Virus record (IMG/VR): IMGVR_UViG_3300031787_000417
Location: 1 to 35,888 of that record
Strand: one strand, 5' to 3'
From: a virus
Length of the DNA: 35,888 nt
Shown here: in pieces, positions 14,371 to 22,476 of the stretch
How positions within the stretch are numbered: the first letter of the stretch is position 1
Layout: each line of letters begins with the position of its first letter
The notes under the pieces: generated by a model
The model's input: the letters and a program-made list of their open reading frames with translations, nothing else
Told to the model about the DNA's origin: nothing
Databases searched by the model: none
Made by a program: the position numbers and the translations under genes

Positions 14371-14380
14371 TTTATTTTAA
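14371..14380 (-). promoter_or_regulatory. Candidate late promoter box (TTAAAATAAA)
   Basis: Minus-strand match to the recurrent box, 19 nt before the GTG start of the endolysin gene. Confidence 0.5.
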
Positions 14381-14401
14381 CTGATAATAGTGTCGTGTAT
14401 T

Positions 14402-14773
14402 TTAAACTTCAACGTAACCAAGTGGATGCGGTAATGGCGGCAAAGGATCTGGTACGTCCCAGGGGAGTCCTGATGCTTTGTTTAATTCCGCATCAACGCG
14501 TGCTGCCAAAGCGTTTTCAATTTCCTTAACGCGGTCAGACGTAAGGGCATCTTTGCACCAGCCCATGACGGTCTCTTTATTGAGGCTGAGATAGGGCACC
14601 CATTTTTTACGGTCAGCGGGGGCAAGTTCAACAATGCCAGAAGTACTGACTGTGTACTTACCCGCCATCTGATACGCAAACCAATGGATTGCTGTGACTT
14701 CACTACCTGGGTAAGAAGCACTATCCGGAAGTCTCCGATCTAGCAATGAAATTCCCCAGGTAGTTTTAGTCAT
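14402..14773 (-). CDS. Small fibre-region protein, paralogue A
   Basis: 123 residues. It shares its plan with the 107-residue gene at 14994-15317: a start near WGISLLDRRLPD (the other has WDIANLERHLPD), a central HW pair, a strand of small residues, then a helix ending in GLPWD (the other ends SGVPW). This is a small protein type I associate with cyanophage fibre clusters (DUF7936-like, from memory). This copy has a Pro-rich C-terminal extension (DPLPPLPHPLG). Function unknown; proximity suggests a fibre-attachment or chaperone role. Confidence 0.65.
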   Translation of the reverse strand: MTKTTWGISLLDRRLPDSASYPGSEVTAIHWFAYQMAGKYTVSTSGIVELAPADRKKWVPYLSLNKETVMGWCKDALTSDRVKEIENALAARVDAELNKASGLPWDVPDPLPPLPHPLGYVEV

Positions 14774-14776
14774 TAC

Positions 14777-14959
14777 TCAATCTTCAACAACTTCAGGATT
14801 AACGGCAGCAACTTGTTCTTCCTCTGGCGCAAACTCAAGAGTTTCGATCAGTTGGCCGATAAGGTTACCAGCGAAAGCAACAAGGTTGCCGTCACCAGTG
14901 GCACGTGCAGAACCAAAGGAATTGATGGCGCTAACTAGCTGAGACTTTGTGCAAGCCAT
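14777..14959 (-). CDS. Small Ala-rich helical protein, 60 residues
   Basis: It begins ACTKSQLVSAINSFGSARAT, then has a small-residue helix (NLVAFAGNLIGQLIETLEF) and an acidic tail (EEEQVAAVNPEVVED). It sits between two paralogues and is co-oriented with them, 3 nt from the downstream one. Not recognised with confidence, although similar small proteins occur near tail-fibre genes in cyanophages. Likely a partner of the paralogues. Confidence 0.6.
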   Translation of the reverse strand: MACTKSQLVSAINSFGSARATGDGNLVAFAGNLIGQLIETLEFAPEEEQVAAVNPEVVED

Positions 14960-14993
14960 AATGAACAGATAACTTCAAAGAGTATAACAAAAA

Positions 14994-15317
14994 TCACCAG
15001 GGAACGCCAGATTCAGAAGTGGGGTGCAATTTGGCTTGGATCTGGTTGTGCAGTGCTTCTTCAATCGAAACAACTTGATCAACGCCAAGTGCTGCCAGGG
15101 TCCAGTTCACCACTTCTTCTTTGGTGAGTTCACTGAAAGGAGTGAAGTTATCAGGGTCGGGTTCACCAAGACCAACGCTGCCGTAACAACCGGTAGTTTC
15201 ACCGTCTTCTTCCAGTGATGCAGTCCAATGGATGGTGTATACAGCGCCATCAGGACAGGTGTCACCATCAGGAAGATGACGTTCGAGGTTGGCAATATCC
15301 CAAACAGTGTTGGTCAT
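14994..15317 (-). CDS. Small fibre-region protein, paralogue B
   Basis: 107 residues, paralogous to the 123-residue protein at 14402-14773 (see the shared start, HW pair and SGVPW ending). It is acidic, with GLGEPDPDNFTPFSELTKEE in the middle. DUF7936-like from memory. It directly follows the S74 fibre gene on the strand and has its own candidate late promoter 17 nt upstream, so it can be expressed apart from the fibre. Function unknown. Confidence 0.65.
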   Translation of the reverse strand: MTNTVWDIANLERHLPDGDTCPDGAVYTIHWTASLEEDGETTGCYGSVGLGEPDPDNFTPFSELTKEEVVNWTLAALGVDQVVSIEEALHNQIQAKLHPTSESGVPW

Positions 15318-15334
15318 AGTTAATGATATTTTCT

Positions 15335-15344
15335 TTTATTTTAC
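15335..15344 (-). promoter_or_regulatory. Candidate late promoter box (GTAAAATAAA)
   Basis: Minus-strand match to the recurrent box, 17 nt before the ATG at 15317. Confidence 0.5.
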
Positions 15345-15367
15345 CAGGGGTGATTAGTGAGTAGGGC

Positions 15368-17443
15368 TTAGATGCCTGCCGCAGTTAAACGACCTTCCAA
15401 ATCTTCGATCTTCTGGAGAGCTTCCTGCAGCGCAGCGGTCAGCAGGGGCACCAGTTTGGATTGGTCAATGCCTTGGTAGACCGGGTTGCCGTCGTCGTCC
15501 ACTTCATCTTTGGTGCCAGTGGCACACTCAGGAACAATTTCCTGCGCTTCGTGAGCGATAAAGCCGTCAACGATCTTGTCTAGATCGGCAATAAAGTTAA
15601 ACTGACTGGGCTTCAGTTTGTTAATGCGATCAATTGCACCCCTTAATGGAACCACATTTTCCTTTAGCCGGTAGTCGGACGACGTCGCGTATGTTGTAGC
15701 CGTTGTGGTAATGCTAACTGTTCCAACCGGAGTTCCACTAGTGCCGTTTGGGTTGGATGTATGGAAAAATGCCAGAACATTGCTGCCATTCCTGGAAATG
15801 CTTAACGCTCCTGCTGATGACGTTGCTTCTATTCCATACCAACCGGTTGAGTTTGTTGCGGCCGTACTGGTTGTCATCAAGACGTCTTGGGTGTTCTTAA
15901 TGACCATTGCCTGCGTCGGGCTGCTCGCTCCGTCGGCGGTAGTGGAGAACACTAAACGGCCCGGCATGTCGTTAGCGCCGGGGGTGCCGTCTACGACAGC
16001 TTCTATGGTTGCGCCCGATTTGTCTGCGCTTCCATCAAAACCATTAAACGTAAGACCGCCGAGATAATCTCCGTTTTGGACTATGGACGAACCACGTATT
16101 TTTGAGAAAGCAATCCCGCAGTTGGCATTGCTGTTCGAATTATTTGTAAGGTGAATTGAACCTTGCTGATAATCACCCAGCGCCTGAATTGAAGGCGTTC
16201 CGTAGACTGCTGTGCTACGCGCAGAAGACGTGCCAACTAACAACCTGCCGGAGCTGTCGATGCGGGCGCGTTCTCCTGCTGATGTAGTGAAAGAAAATGC
16301 TCCAGAGCCAGAACCAATATTGAAATCGTATCTTGTTCCGCTGTCAAAGTTATTTGCAATATCTAGATTATAACCATTCAGCCCATTTAGCCTAAACAAG
16401 CTGGCGCCTGTGCTTTCAAAGACGTTTAATCTAGTTGCAGGACTCGTAGTGCCAATCCCTACGTTGCCTGTGTTGGATACATGCAGTCGCGTTGTAGTAT
16501 TAACAACATCAACAATTTGGAAACTTCCGTCGCTTGCGTTATAACGATTATACCATTTGAGAGCATTATCTTCAGCGTAAGCGAGCGTTGTATTTGTACC
16601 GGCAGCAGAATTAAGGTGCAATAAAGTTTGTGGGCTACTGGTCCCCAGACCTAAGCGGCCACTGGAGTCCAGGCGCATGCGCTCGGCGCCACCTGCGCCA
16701 AACTGCATACTTTCAGAGCCAACTGCAGTGAGCACAAGCCTTCCGGCCGCCGATCCATGTGACTGGCCAAATGCAAGAATGCTTGCACCACTGCCTGCAT
16801 CATCACCACCAGCAACACGAATATATCCAGTAGCGGAAGTATTAAAAACCTCGCCAGTTGAAACTTTGACATTCCCACTCGCATCAACAAACAACCGCCC
16901 AGTGCCACCTGTGCTAATGGCCACTTGATCTGCGCCGGGGGAGTAGATGCCTGTGTTGGGGTCAGAAACAAAACTAATCGATGGATTTGCTGCAGTACCC
17001 GCCGCAAATACACCCGATGTAATGGTATGAGTACCACCACTGATATTAGTGAAGTTACCGCTAGTAAAGTTTGCAGTGGTACCAGTAACAGTAACACCTG
17101 AAATTTGAGTACTAAAAACACCGGATACAAAATTAGCGGTTGTGCCAGATGTCGTTGTTCCTGTTAATGAGGTAAAACTACCGGTCGTATAAGTTGCTGT
17201 TGTTCCCTGAAGAGTAGTACCCGTTAACGAAACAAACGTTCCGCTGGTAAACTGCGCGGTTGTTCCAGTAACGGTAACACCTGAAATTGTTTGGCCTCGT
17301 ACGGTATTACCAGAGATAGTTCCGGTTACTGTTACGTTTCCTGTAAAAGTAGGATTCTGAACTAACCCAGAAATTGTAACGCTCTTATCAACACCAGCAT
17401 CGGTGAAAGTAATTGTATCAACTTTAATAGTGCCGTACGCCAT
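15368..17443 (-). CDS. Tail fibre with C-terminal S74 intramolecular chaperone
   Basis: 691 residues. It starts MAYGTIKVDTITFTDAGVDK, a form seen in cyanophage fibres and likely a particle-attachment piece. Residues about 30-160 are repeats of TVTGTTAxFxSGxFxSLTGTT type; the rest is Gly/Ser/Asn/Thr-rich beta structure with LGIGTSSP-type and SSGRLLVGT-type trimer motifs. The C-terminus (about residues 580-691) is a peptidase S74 chaperone: TSSDYRLKENVVPL holds the Ser/Asp catalytic pair expected for self-cleavage, and a coiled coil ends the chain. The domain trimerises the fibre and is then released. A candidate late promoter lies 17 nt upstream. Confidence 0.9.
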   Translation of the reverse strand: MAYGTIKVDTITFTDAGVDKSVTISGLVQNPTFTGNVTVTGTISGNTVRGQTISGVTVTGTTAQFTSGTFVSLTGTTLQGTTATYTTGSFTSLTGTTTSGTTANFVSGVFSTQISGVTVTGTTANFTSGNFTNISGGTHTITSGVFAAGTAANPSISFVSDPNTGIYSPGADQVAISTGGTGRLFVDASGNVKVSTGEVFNTSATGYIRVAGGDDAGSGASILAFGQSHGSAAGRLVLTAVGSESMQFGAGGAERMRLDSSGRLGLGTSSPQTLLHLNSAAGTNTTLAYAEDNALKWYNRYNASDGSFQIVDVVNTTTRLHVSNTGNVGIGTTSPATRLNVFESTGASLFRLNGLNGYNLDIANNFDSGTRYDFNIGSGSGAFSFTTSAGERARIDSSGRLLVGTSSARSTAVYGTPSIQALGDYQQGSIHLTNNSNSNANCGIAFSKIRGSSIVQNGDYLGGLTFNGFDGSADKSGATIEAVVDGTPGANDMPGRLVFSTTADGASSPTQAMVIKNTQDVLMTTSTAATNSTGWYGIEATSSAGALSISRNGSNVLAFFHTSNPNGTSGTPVGTVSITTTATTYATSSDYRLKENVVPLRGAIDRINKLKPSQFNFIADLDKIVDGFIAHEAQEIVPECATGTKDEVDDDGNPVYQGIDQSKLVPLLTAALQEALQKIEDLEGRLTAAGI

Positions 17444-17460
17444 TTTGTTGTCTCTTTTTG

Positions 17461-17470
17461 TTTATTTTAG
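17461..17470 (-). promoter_or_regulatory. Candidate late promoter box (CTAAAATAAA)
   Basis: Minus-strand match to the recurrent box, 17 nt before the ATG of the S74 fibre gene; AGAGA lies between as a ribosome site. Confidence 0.55.
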
Positions 17471-17479
17471 CCGAGAAAA

Positions 17480-19276
17480 TTACGGAAGAATAATTAGTGG
17501 GCCTTGGATTACAAACCCACTTGCGCTACCGGAAACAACGCCAGAACATACGATGGCTGGGGTTGCTCCAGAAGGTGTGGTTACTCTTAACGTCGATCCT
17601 GTAATTGACGTAAAAGTACCCGTTGTGCTGCTAACAGTTACTGCATTAACTGATGTGCCGGTAACCGTAGCGCTTGAAATACTGGTTGCAAAGTTAGCAG
17701 TGTTACCTGTAACAGTCGTACCAGAGAGATAAGTAAATATTCCACTAGGTGAAACAACATTACTTCCACTGATTGTTCCCGAAGAAACAATGCCCCCTGT
17801 GGAAAAAATGCCTGTACCTAATACCGATAAGTTACCGGAAACAACGGTGTTAACAAAAACAATGTTTGTAAAAACACCAGATACGGCCGAAATTAATCCG
17901 GCTTGCATAGTGTCGCCGGTAATAACAGCTCCACTTACAGTCTGGAATCTTCCTGACGTACTTAAAACAGTATTGCCAGTGATTGTGGCACCGGACACAC
18001 TAGTGGTAAATGTACCGACTTGACCCGTTAAGTTTGTTGCAAGTACTGTGTTACCGGTAACGGTGGCACCTGAAACACTAGTAGTACCAATGACTGTAAC
18101 GCCTGTGACATTTGTAAATTGACCTGCGTTACCAGTGACCGTTGCGCCAGAAACACTGGTAGTGCCAATGACGGTGGCGCCTGTGACCGTCGTAAATTGT
18201 CCGGCATTACCTGTTACTGTCGTACCCGACACTCTGCCAAAGTTACCGGTAACCGAAGTGACAGTCCCTGCGTTAACAACGGTACCTGTAACAGTTGCCC
18301 CTGATAAGTTTGTAAACGAACCAGAAACTCCCGTTATTGTTCCAAAGTTACCAGCATCTCCTGTAATTGTTTGACCGGAAATAACCTGGGTAAATACACC
18401 AGAAATTCCACTGACATTACCAAAAGCACCCGTATTGCCGGTTACTGTTGCTCCCGAAACACGTGTAGTGAATGTTCCGGAAACACCAGTAGCGTTAGAT
18501 ACTAAAAGTGTATTGCCCGTAATTGTGGCACCTGATACCTGATTAGTAAAAACCCCTGAAACACCAGAGACTGTTGAGAATTGTGCAGTAATTCCAGTGA
18601 CTGTTGTTCCTGATAAGGTCCCAGTGACACGTACGCTGCTTGCAAATTGTGCAATACCCGTGACGGTTAGTCCACTTGCAACAGATAAGTTTCCGCTGAC
18701 GTCAAGAATGGGTGTTCCTAAAACTTGGAACGTACCGGTGGTTGCGGCAACGGTTGTTCCTGTGAATGTAGTACCTGTTACGTTGGTAAACGTGCCGTTT
18801 GTAAAGAAAGCACTAACACCACTTGTTGTGGTACCAGTAAGACTTGTAAAGTTTCCCGTTGAGAAAGACGCAGTAGCTCCTGTCGCCAAAGTTGTGAAGG
18901 TACCTGTTACTGCATTGACTTGAGTACCTTGAATAAAGGTGCCTGTTACGGTGTTGCCACTGATCGTACCGCTGACAGTGGCATTGTTTTGAACAACAAT
19001 TCCACTAAACGTACTAAGGCCAGACGCAGTTACCGTATTAAAACTGGAGTTGCCACTTACTGTTAAGTTGCCAGTGATAGTGACGTTACCGCTAATTAAA
19101 GCGCCACTGCCAGGGGCGTAATATAAATCGAGATAATCCCTGAATTGAGAAAAGGTAATTTTTTTGTTGCGCAGTGACGGGTCCACCTCAAAAACGTGGA
19201 CCAGGGTCATGACATCCTGATCTACAATTTCGCCTGCTGCAATTGCAGGAAATTCGGTAATACGGCGGTTTGCCAC
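17480..19276 (-). CDS. Repeat-rich tail fibre without chaperone domain
   Basis: 598 residues. The first 55 (MANRRITEFPAIAAGEIVDQ and onward) form a distinct head that likely docks to the particle. The rest is a long array of short repeats around SGATVTGNTxxFxxVSGVSG, with some copies nearly identical (GTTSVSGATVTGNAGQF occurs twice). This suggests a beta-helix or triple beta-spiral shaft. The C-terminus (GFVIQGPLIILP) has no S74 domain. It shares the TVTGTT repeat style with the adjacent S74 fibre, so the two may have arisen by duplication and may recombine. Start is GTG 19276, with a candidate late promoter 23 nt upstream. Confidence 0.85.
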   Translation of the reverse strand: MANRRITEFPAIAAGEIVDQDVMTLVHVFEVDPSLRNKKITFSQFRDYLDLYYAPGSGALISGNVTITGNLTVSGNSSFNTVTASGLSTFSGIVVQNNATVSGTISGNTVTGTFIQGTQVNAVTGTFTTLATGATASFSTGNFTSLTGTTTSGVSAFFTNGTFTNVTGTTFTGTTVAATTGTFQVLGTPILDVSGNLSVASGLTVTGIAQFASSVRVTGTLSGTTVTGITAQFSTVSGVSGVFTNQVSGATITGNTLLVSNATGVSGTFTTRVSGATVTGNTGAFGNVSGISGVFTQVISGQTITGDAGNFGTITGVSGSFTNLSGATVTGTVVNAGTVTSVTGNFGRVSGTTVTGNAGQFTTVTGATVIGTTSVSGATVTGNAGQFTNVTGVTVIGTTSVSGATVTGNTVLATNLTGQVGTFTTSVSGATITGNTVLSTSGRFQTVSGAVITGDTMQAGLISAVSGVFTNIVFVNTVVSGNLSVLGTGIFSTGGIVSSGTISGSNVVSPSGIFTYLSGTTVTGNTANFATSISSATVTGTSVNAVTVSSTTGTFTSITGSTLRVTTPSGATPAIVCSGVVSGSASGFVIQGPLIILP

Positions 19277-19299
19277 CTATCTACTGCGCAATTCTTTCC

Positions 19300-19309
19300 T
19301 TTATTATAG
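19300..19309 (-). promoter_or_regulatory. Candidate late promoter box (CTATAATAAA)
   Basis: Minus-strand match to the recurrent box, 23 nt before the GTG start of the repeat-rich fibre. Confidence 0.5.
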
Positions 19310-19319
19310 TGCGGCTTAT

Positions 19320-19622
19320 TTAGCGTACCCTAATCTCAAGACGTGGCAATAAATTAGTACCTAAGTACCAAAGCCCTTGAATTCCTGTTACAATTCCACA
19401 GGAAAGCAGCAGTACCAACAGCAATTCTGCTACGGTTAAATTACGCCGCACATACACAACTTGCGGTGGAATATCCATAGGTAATCGCTGGGGTACTGTT
19501 TGTTGGATGGCTAGCTCCATGGCACGTGCTTTCATTTCAGCCAACATCTCAGGAGTAATCTGTCCTTCCAGAGTCTGTTGCATGGGAGGTTGGCTAGGTG
19601 GAATTTGCTCTTCCATGATCAC
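19320..19622 (-). CDS. Small single-pass membrane protein
   Basis: 100 residues. The Gln/Pro-rich acidic N-terminal half (about 1-50) precedes a hydrophobic segment at residues 62-88 (TVAELLLVLLLSCGIVTG and on) and a short basic end. It is flanked by RR/R on both sides, so a single inner-membrane helix is likely. Not recognised. It is the first leftward gene of the fibre cluster, and the 45-bp gap to the rightward gene at 19668 must hold promoters for both. Confidence 0.65.
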   Translation of the reverse strand: MIMEEQIPPSQPPMQQTLEGQITPEMLAEMKARAMELAIQQTVPQRLPMDIPPQVVYVRRNLTVAELLLVLLLSCGIVTGIQGLWYLGTNLLPRLEIRVR

Positions 19623-19667
19623 AAAGTTGTTTACAAAAGACTAGCATTTAATTGATCGGAGTGCAGC

Positions 19668-20078
19668 ATGCCGTACGGACTACGCAAAGGCTTGGAAGAC
19701 ATTGCCTACGAACTAAAAGGAATCAGGAATATCCTTGGTTCCATGTGGCATAGTCGGTACTCAAACGCTGAAACCGATATTGCCAATCCCGAAATGTTTG
19801 CAGATGAATACATTTCGACAGAAGAATGCGGCAAGCGTCTAGGTGTCTCCGATCAAACCATCCGCAACTGGATTGCAATCGGTAGAAAAAACCCTGATAA
19901 AGGCTGGGTAGAAGGCATTCATTATGTCAACGTTTCTCCCGACGTCCACAAAAAAGCAGTCTTGCGTATTCCATGGAATCGCCTCATTCAATCCTTTGCT
20001 AAAAACGAAAACATCAATCTTAAAAACCTGCGTGCGCAGTATCACTTATACCATGCAACCAAAGAGGTTCTTGAGTGA
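19668..20078 (+). CDS. DNA-binding protein with MerR/excisionase-like HTH
   Basis: 136 residues. Residues 46-72 (ADEYISTEECGKRLGVSDQT, then IRNWIAIG) are a winged HTH of the excisionase/MerR type, followed by a wing (GWVEGIHYVNVS, 79-90) and a C-terminal helical region. It could be a phage repressor, recombination factor or packaging-like small subunit; the context decides nothing. It heads the rightward cluster with GGAG upstream. The stop overlaps the next start (TGATG). Confidence 0.7.
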   Translation: MPYGLRKGLEDIAYELKGIRNILGSMWHSRYSNAETDIANPEMFADEYISTEECGKRLGVSDQTIRNWIAIGRKNPDKGWVEGIHYVNVSPDVHKKAVLRIPWNRLIQSFAKNENINLKNLRAQYHLYHATKEVLE

Positions 20079-20545
20079 TGGCACATCGTTTCAAGGGAAT
20101 TGATATCGATGCCATTACTATCGATAACCATGAGGAGCTACTGCCCAAATCCCTGGCAGATCAAGTGGAAATGTTCTTGCCACCCTGGGGTTCCTTCGAT
20201 GATGGTTGCTTGCGTCGCTACCTAGAAAACTTAAAAAACTATGAAGAAGAGGATGCCAACTCTGGTATGACCTTGGCCAATCGATTACGACTGGCATTCA
20301 AAGATCTGAACCCAGATACAATCTGCGGTAAATTTCCACAAGCGGAGTTGCCTCTTAAACGTCGGTTGCGATGTGTTGCCGAGTATTTGATCAGGTCCGG
20401 AGAATTTGATAAGGTGCGAGATGAGCAAGGAAAACTCTGCAAAAAACGCGGCGTGCTTGGCAAGTTGGTTGTCTTGTACCAGCCAACTCCAAAGCTGTTA
20501 GAATCTCTGCATCGTCAAGGGTTGTTAAAAAGTGGATCGCCGTGA
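20078..20545 (+). CDS. Hypothetical protein, 155 residues
   Basis: Mixed alpha/beta, with an acidic N-terminal part (DIDAITIDNHEELLPKSLAD) and a basic C-terminal region (KLCKKRGVLGKLVVLYQPT). Not recognised. The ATG at 20078 overlaps the upstream stop as TGATG, so it is coupled to the HTH protein; a GTG one codon earlier would also work. The gene order suggests a role with the HTH protein. Confidence 0.65.
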   Translation: MAHRFKGIDIDAITIDNHEELLPKSLADQVEMFLPPWGSFDDGCLRRYLENLKNYEEEDANSGMTLANRLRLAFKDLNPDTICGKFPQAELPLKRRLRCVAEYLIRSGEFDKVRDEQGKLCKKRGVLGKLVVLYQPTPKLLESLHRQGLLKSGSP

Positions 20546-20921
20546 GAAATTAATTGCGTCAGTCATTGGTCCTGAGCTAGACGAGACCAAGGCAAAAATG
20601 CTTGATACCACTGTCAAGCTCATCCTTGGGGACATGGGCGCACAGTACGTTAAGTTTTGGGACGCAGAAGGTCCTGGCGTCTTGGTATTCCAGCCTGACA
20701 ATAAAGAACGTTCTATATTCTTTTGGACGTTAAAAGAAATTCACGCAGCAGAAGAAGATTGCGAACATAACAATAACGGTGATCTTGCCGAAACCTTACG
20801 ACGCATCCTTGGGGCAGCACAAAAGATTGATCCAATGGAGAAGGCAGGGTATATCATCAATGATGACAAGGGTCTTCGCTATTTGGAAATAGCGTATAAC
20901 GACATCGTTAACAATGACTGA
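20532..20921 (+). CDS. Hypothetical protein, 129 residues
   Basis: Acidic, with a QYVKFWDAEGPGVLVFQPDN strand pair and helical ends. Not recognised. It starts at GTG 20532, overlapping the upstream gene by 14 nt, and its stop overlaps the next start by 8 nt. The tight packing supports a real gene. Confidence 0.6.
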   Translation: MDRREKLIASVIGPELDETKAKMLDTTVKLILGDMGAQYVKFWDAEGPGVLVFQPDNKERSIFFWTLKEIHAAEEDCEHNNNGDLAETLRRILGAAQKIDPMEKAGYIINDDKGLRYLEIAYNDIVNND

Positions 20922-21513
20922 GAAAGGTATTCGCGGCGTATCTGCCAGGGTTGAAGGTGCAGAACTTATCACCAACGCAGACTTGGTGCATGCTGCCAAC
21001 GAACTTTTAGGCGGCATTGACTTGGATGTGGCTAGCTCCAAAGTTGCCAATGAGTACGTACAAGCGACTGAGTACTACACGCCTGTGGATGATGGGTTAA
21101 ATAATCAACAATGGTACGGAAGCTGCTATTTGTTTCCACCAGCGGGATCATACTTCTGGGACCAAAAGAACCAACGGTGGAAGATGACACGCGCTTCGTC
21201 GCTGACGTTGACTTCTTCGCATGCCGTATGGTTCCGTCGAATGTACCATGCATGGCTGGCGGACGAGATTGAGCAAGGGCTTTACTTCAGTAACTGCCCT
21301 GACATGATTCGATACGAGCCAAAGATCTTTAAATTTCCTATGTGCGTTCTACGTACCGTCCCTTACCTGCTCCGTAATCTTGATGGGAATGTAGAGAAAA
21401 AACAAACGTGCACGTCTTTCTTGGTCTATCTGCCTCCCAAAGATCGCTCAGGAGATGCAGTAGAACACTTCTGTAAAATCTACGGCGAACGTGGCCATCT
21501 CCTTGTAGACTGA
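20914..21513 (+). CDS. Degenerate DNA adenine methyltransferase-like protein (Dam-type)
   Basis: 199 residues. The plan follows phage N6-adenine methyltransferases: the LITNADLVHAANELLGGIDL start (residues 18-37) and DVASSKVANEYVQATEYYTP (38-57), which corresponds to the DVAA...NA...YYT region. Then comes W-Y-G-S-C-Y-L-F-P-P-A-G-S at 67-79. The catalytic motif should be (D/N)PP(Y/F) but reads FPPA, so the key acidic/Asn residue is missing. Either the protein is inactive, or the family uses another residue. It sits among co-oriented genes and 18 nt before dCTP deaminase. DNA modification or a decoy for it is possible. Confidence 0.6.
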   Translation: MTEKGIRGVSARVEGAELITNADLVHAANELLGGIDLDVASSKVANEYVQATEYYTPVDDGLNNQQWYGSCYLFPPAGSYFWDQKNQRWKMTRASSLTLTSSHAVWFRRMYHAWLADEIEQGLYFSNCPDMIRYEPKIFKFPMCVLRTVPYLLRNLDGNVEKKQTCTSFLVYLPPKDRSGDAVEHFCKIYGERGHLLVD

Positions 21514-21531
21514 ACAAGCTATTGAGGTCTT

Positions 21532-22119
21532 ATGAGCGTCCTGGCCGATTGGGAAATCAAAGAGCGTGCCGAGAAAGAACAAATGATCGAACCCTTTGTT
21601 GATCGTCTGATCAGCAAAGAAGATGGTCGGCGTTTGTTAAGTTATGGACTTAGCTCTTACGGATATGACATTCGTTTGTCCCCTAGCCAGTGCCTAATCT
21701 TTGGTAAGATTCAAACCGGTGATTGCGATCCAAAGGCCTTTGACGAAAGTATTTTAAAGCCTGCGGAACTTCTGGAAGATGAACGCGGCAAATACTTTCT
21801 TCTTCCTCCGTATGGGTATTGTTTAGGCGTTGCACAAGAACGTTTGAAGTTGCCTCGTGATGTCACTGTTGTTGCAGTTGGTAAATCGACGTACGCACGC
21901 TCAGGAATTCTAGTTAACATCACGCCCGCTGAAAGTGGGTGGGAAGGTTACCTGACGCTTGAAATCAGTAATTGCACTGGTTTATTCAATCGTGTCTATG
22001 CAAACGAAGGTATCACTCAACTGCTTTTCTACCGTGGCAATCCTTGTGAAGTCAGCTACCAAGATCGGAAAGGTAAGTATCAAGACCAACCAAATACTGT
22101 AGTTTTTCCACAGGTTTAA
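21532..22119 (+). CDS. dcd: dCTP deaminase
   Basis: 195 residues, typical length. Conserved parts: SYGLSSYGYDIRLSP (residues 37-51), VGKSTYARSGILVN (116-129, with K118, S119 and R123 lining the active site), TPAESGWEGYLTLEISN (131-147, with the likely catalytic E144) and YANEGITQLLF (156-166). It converts dCTP to dUTP for dTMP supply, so it belongs to phage nucleotide metabolism. The SD is GAGG before ATG 21532. The stop shares TTAA with the convergent stop of the next gene, so no terminator separates them. Confidence 0.95.
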   Translation: MSVLADWEIKERAEKEQMIEPFVDRLISKEDGRRLLSYGLSSYGYDIRLSPSQCLIFGKIQTGDCDPKAFDESILKPAELLEDERGKYFLLPPYGYCLGVAQERLKLPRDVTVVAVGKSTYARSGILVNITPAESGWEGYLTLEISNCTGLFNRVYANEGITQLLFYRGNPCEVSYQDRKGKYQDQPNTVVFPQV

Positions 22120-22439
22120 CTACGTCCAAACGATTGTTTGGGTTTGTCTGCATACGCGGTAGATCCTGCACGCCCACCACTGTCACCAGCCGTGGCACTG
22201 GTGGGTTCGTTAATCAGTTGGTTCTTTTGATATTTGCCAGCAGCACGTGCACTCTTCATGAAGCGGTCAACGCGTGCCACTGCTCCTTTTGACGCGGAAC
22301 CAACGACACCTCGTTCTTGCGGTCGCACGTACCGCAAATCCACGTTGTAAGCTCTTCCAGGGTTCAGATCCGTTGGTACCCCAGCAGAAGTGCCGGAGTC
22401 CTTGGCTGCGTCGTAAGTCTCTGATCTAAACTTGCTCAT
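22116..22439 (-). CDS. Hypothetical protein, 107 residues, low complexity
   Basis: Rich in Gly, Ala, Ser, Lys and Arg, with no long hydrophobic segment. The middle (AYNVDLRYVRPQERGVVG) may form a small fold; the rest looks disordered. A virion or scaffold protein is possible from composition. The strand switch from the dCTP deaminase puts it in the small-gene patch. A CTATAATGAT box lies only 3 nt upstream of the ATG, too close for a normal promoter. Confidence 0.55.
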   Translation of the reverse strand: MSKFRSETYDAAKDSGTSAGVPTDLNPGRAYNVDLRYVRPQERGVVGSASKGAVARVDRFMKSARAAGKYQKNQLINEPTSATAGDSGGRAGSTAYADKPKQSFGRS

Positions 22440-22476
22440 ACTATCATTATAGAAAGGATATATCGCTAAGAAAACA

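Noticed and set aside
17403-18923. Several plus-strand frames rich in Val, Pro, Thr over the fibre genes
   Set aside because: Regular repeats in the fibre genes keep antisense frames open; no starts or ribosome sites support them.
17500-18960. Possible CRISPR-like array in the repeat region of the fibre
   Set aside because: The repeats are in frame, variable and coding (beta-structured fibre repeats); there are no constant repeats with unique spacers.
22104-22112. Second TTTTCCACA DnaA-box match
   Set aside because: It lies inside the dCTP deaminase coding sequence without surrounding repeats, so it is probably chance; it also shows that a single match is weak evidence.
22443-22452. CTATAATGAT box before the 107-residue gene as another late promoter
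   Set aside because: Only 3 nt from the start codon, too close to serve that gene in the same way as the others.
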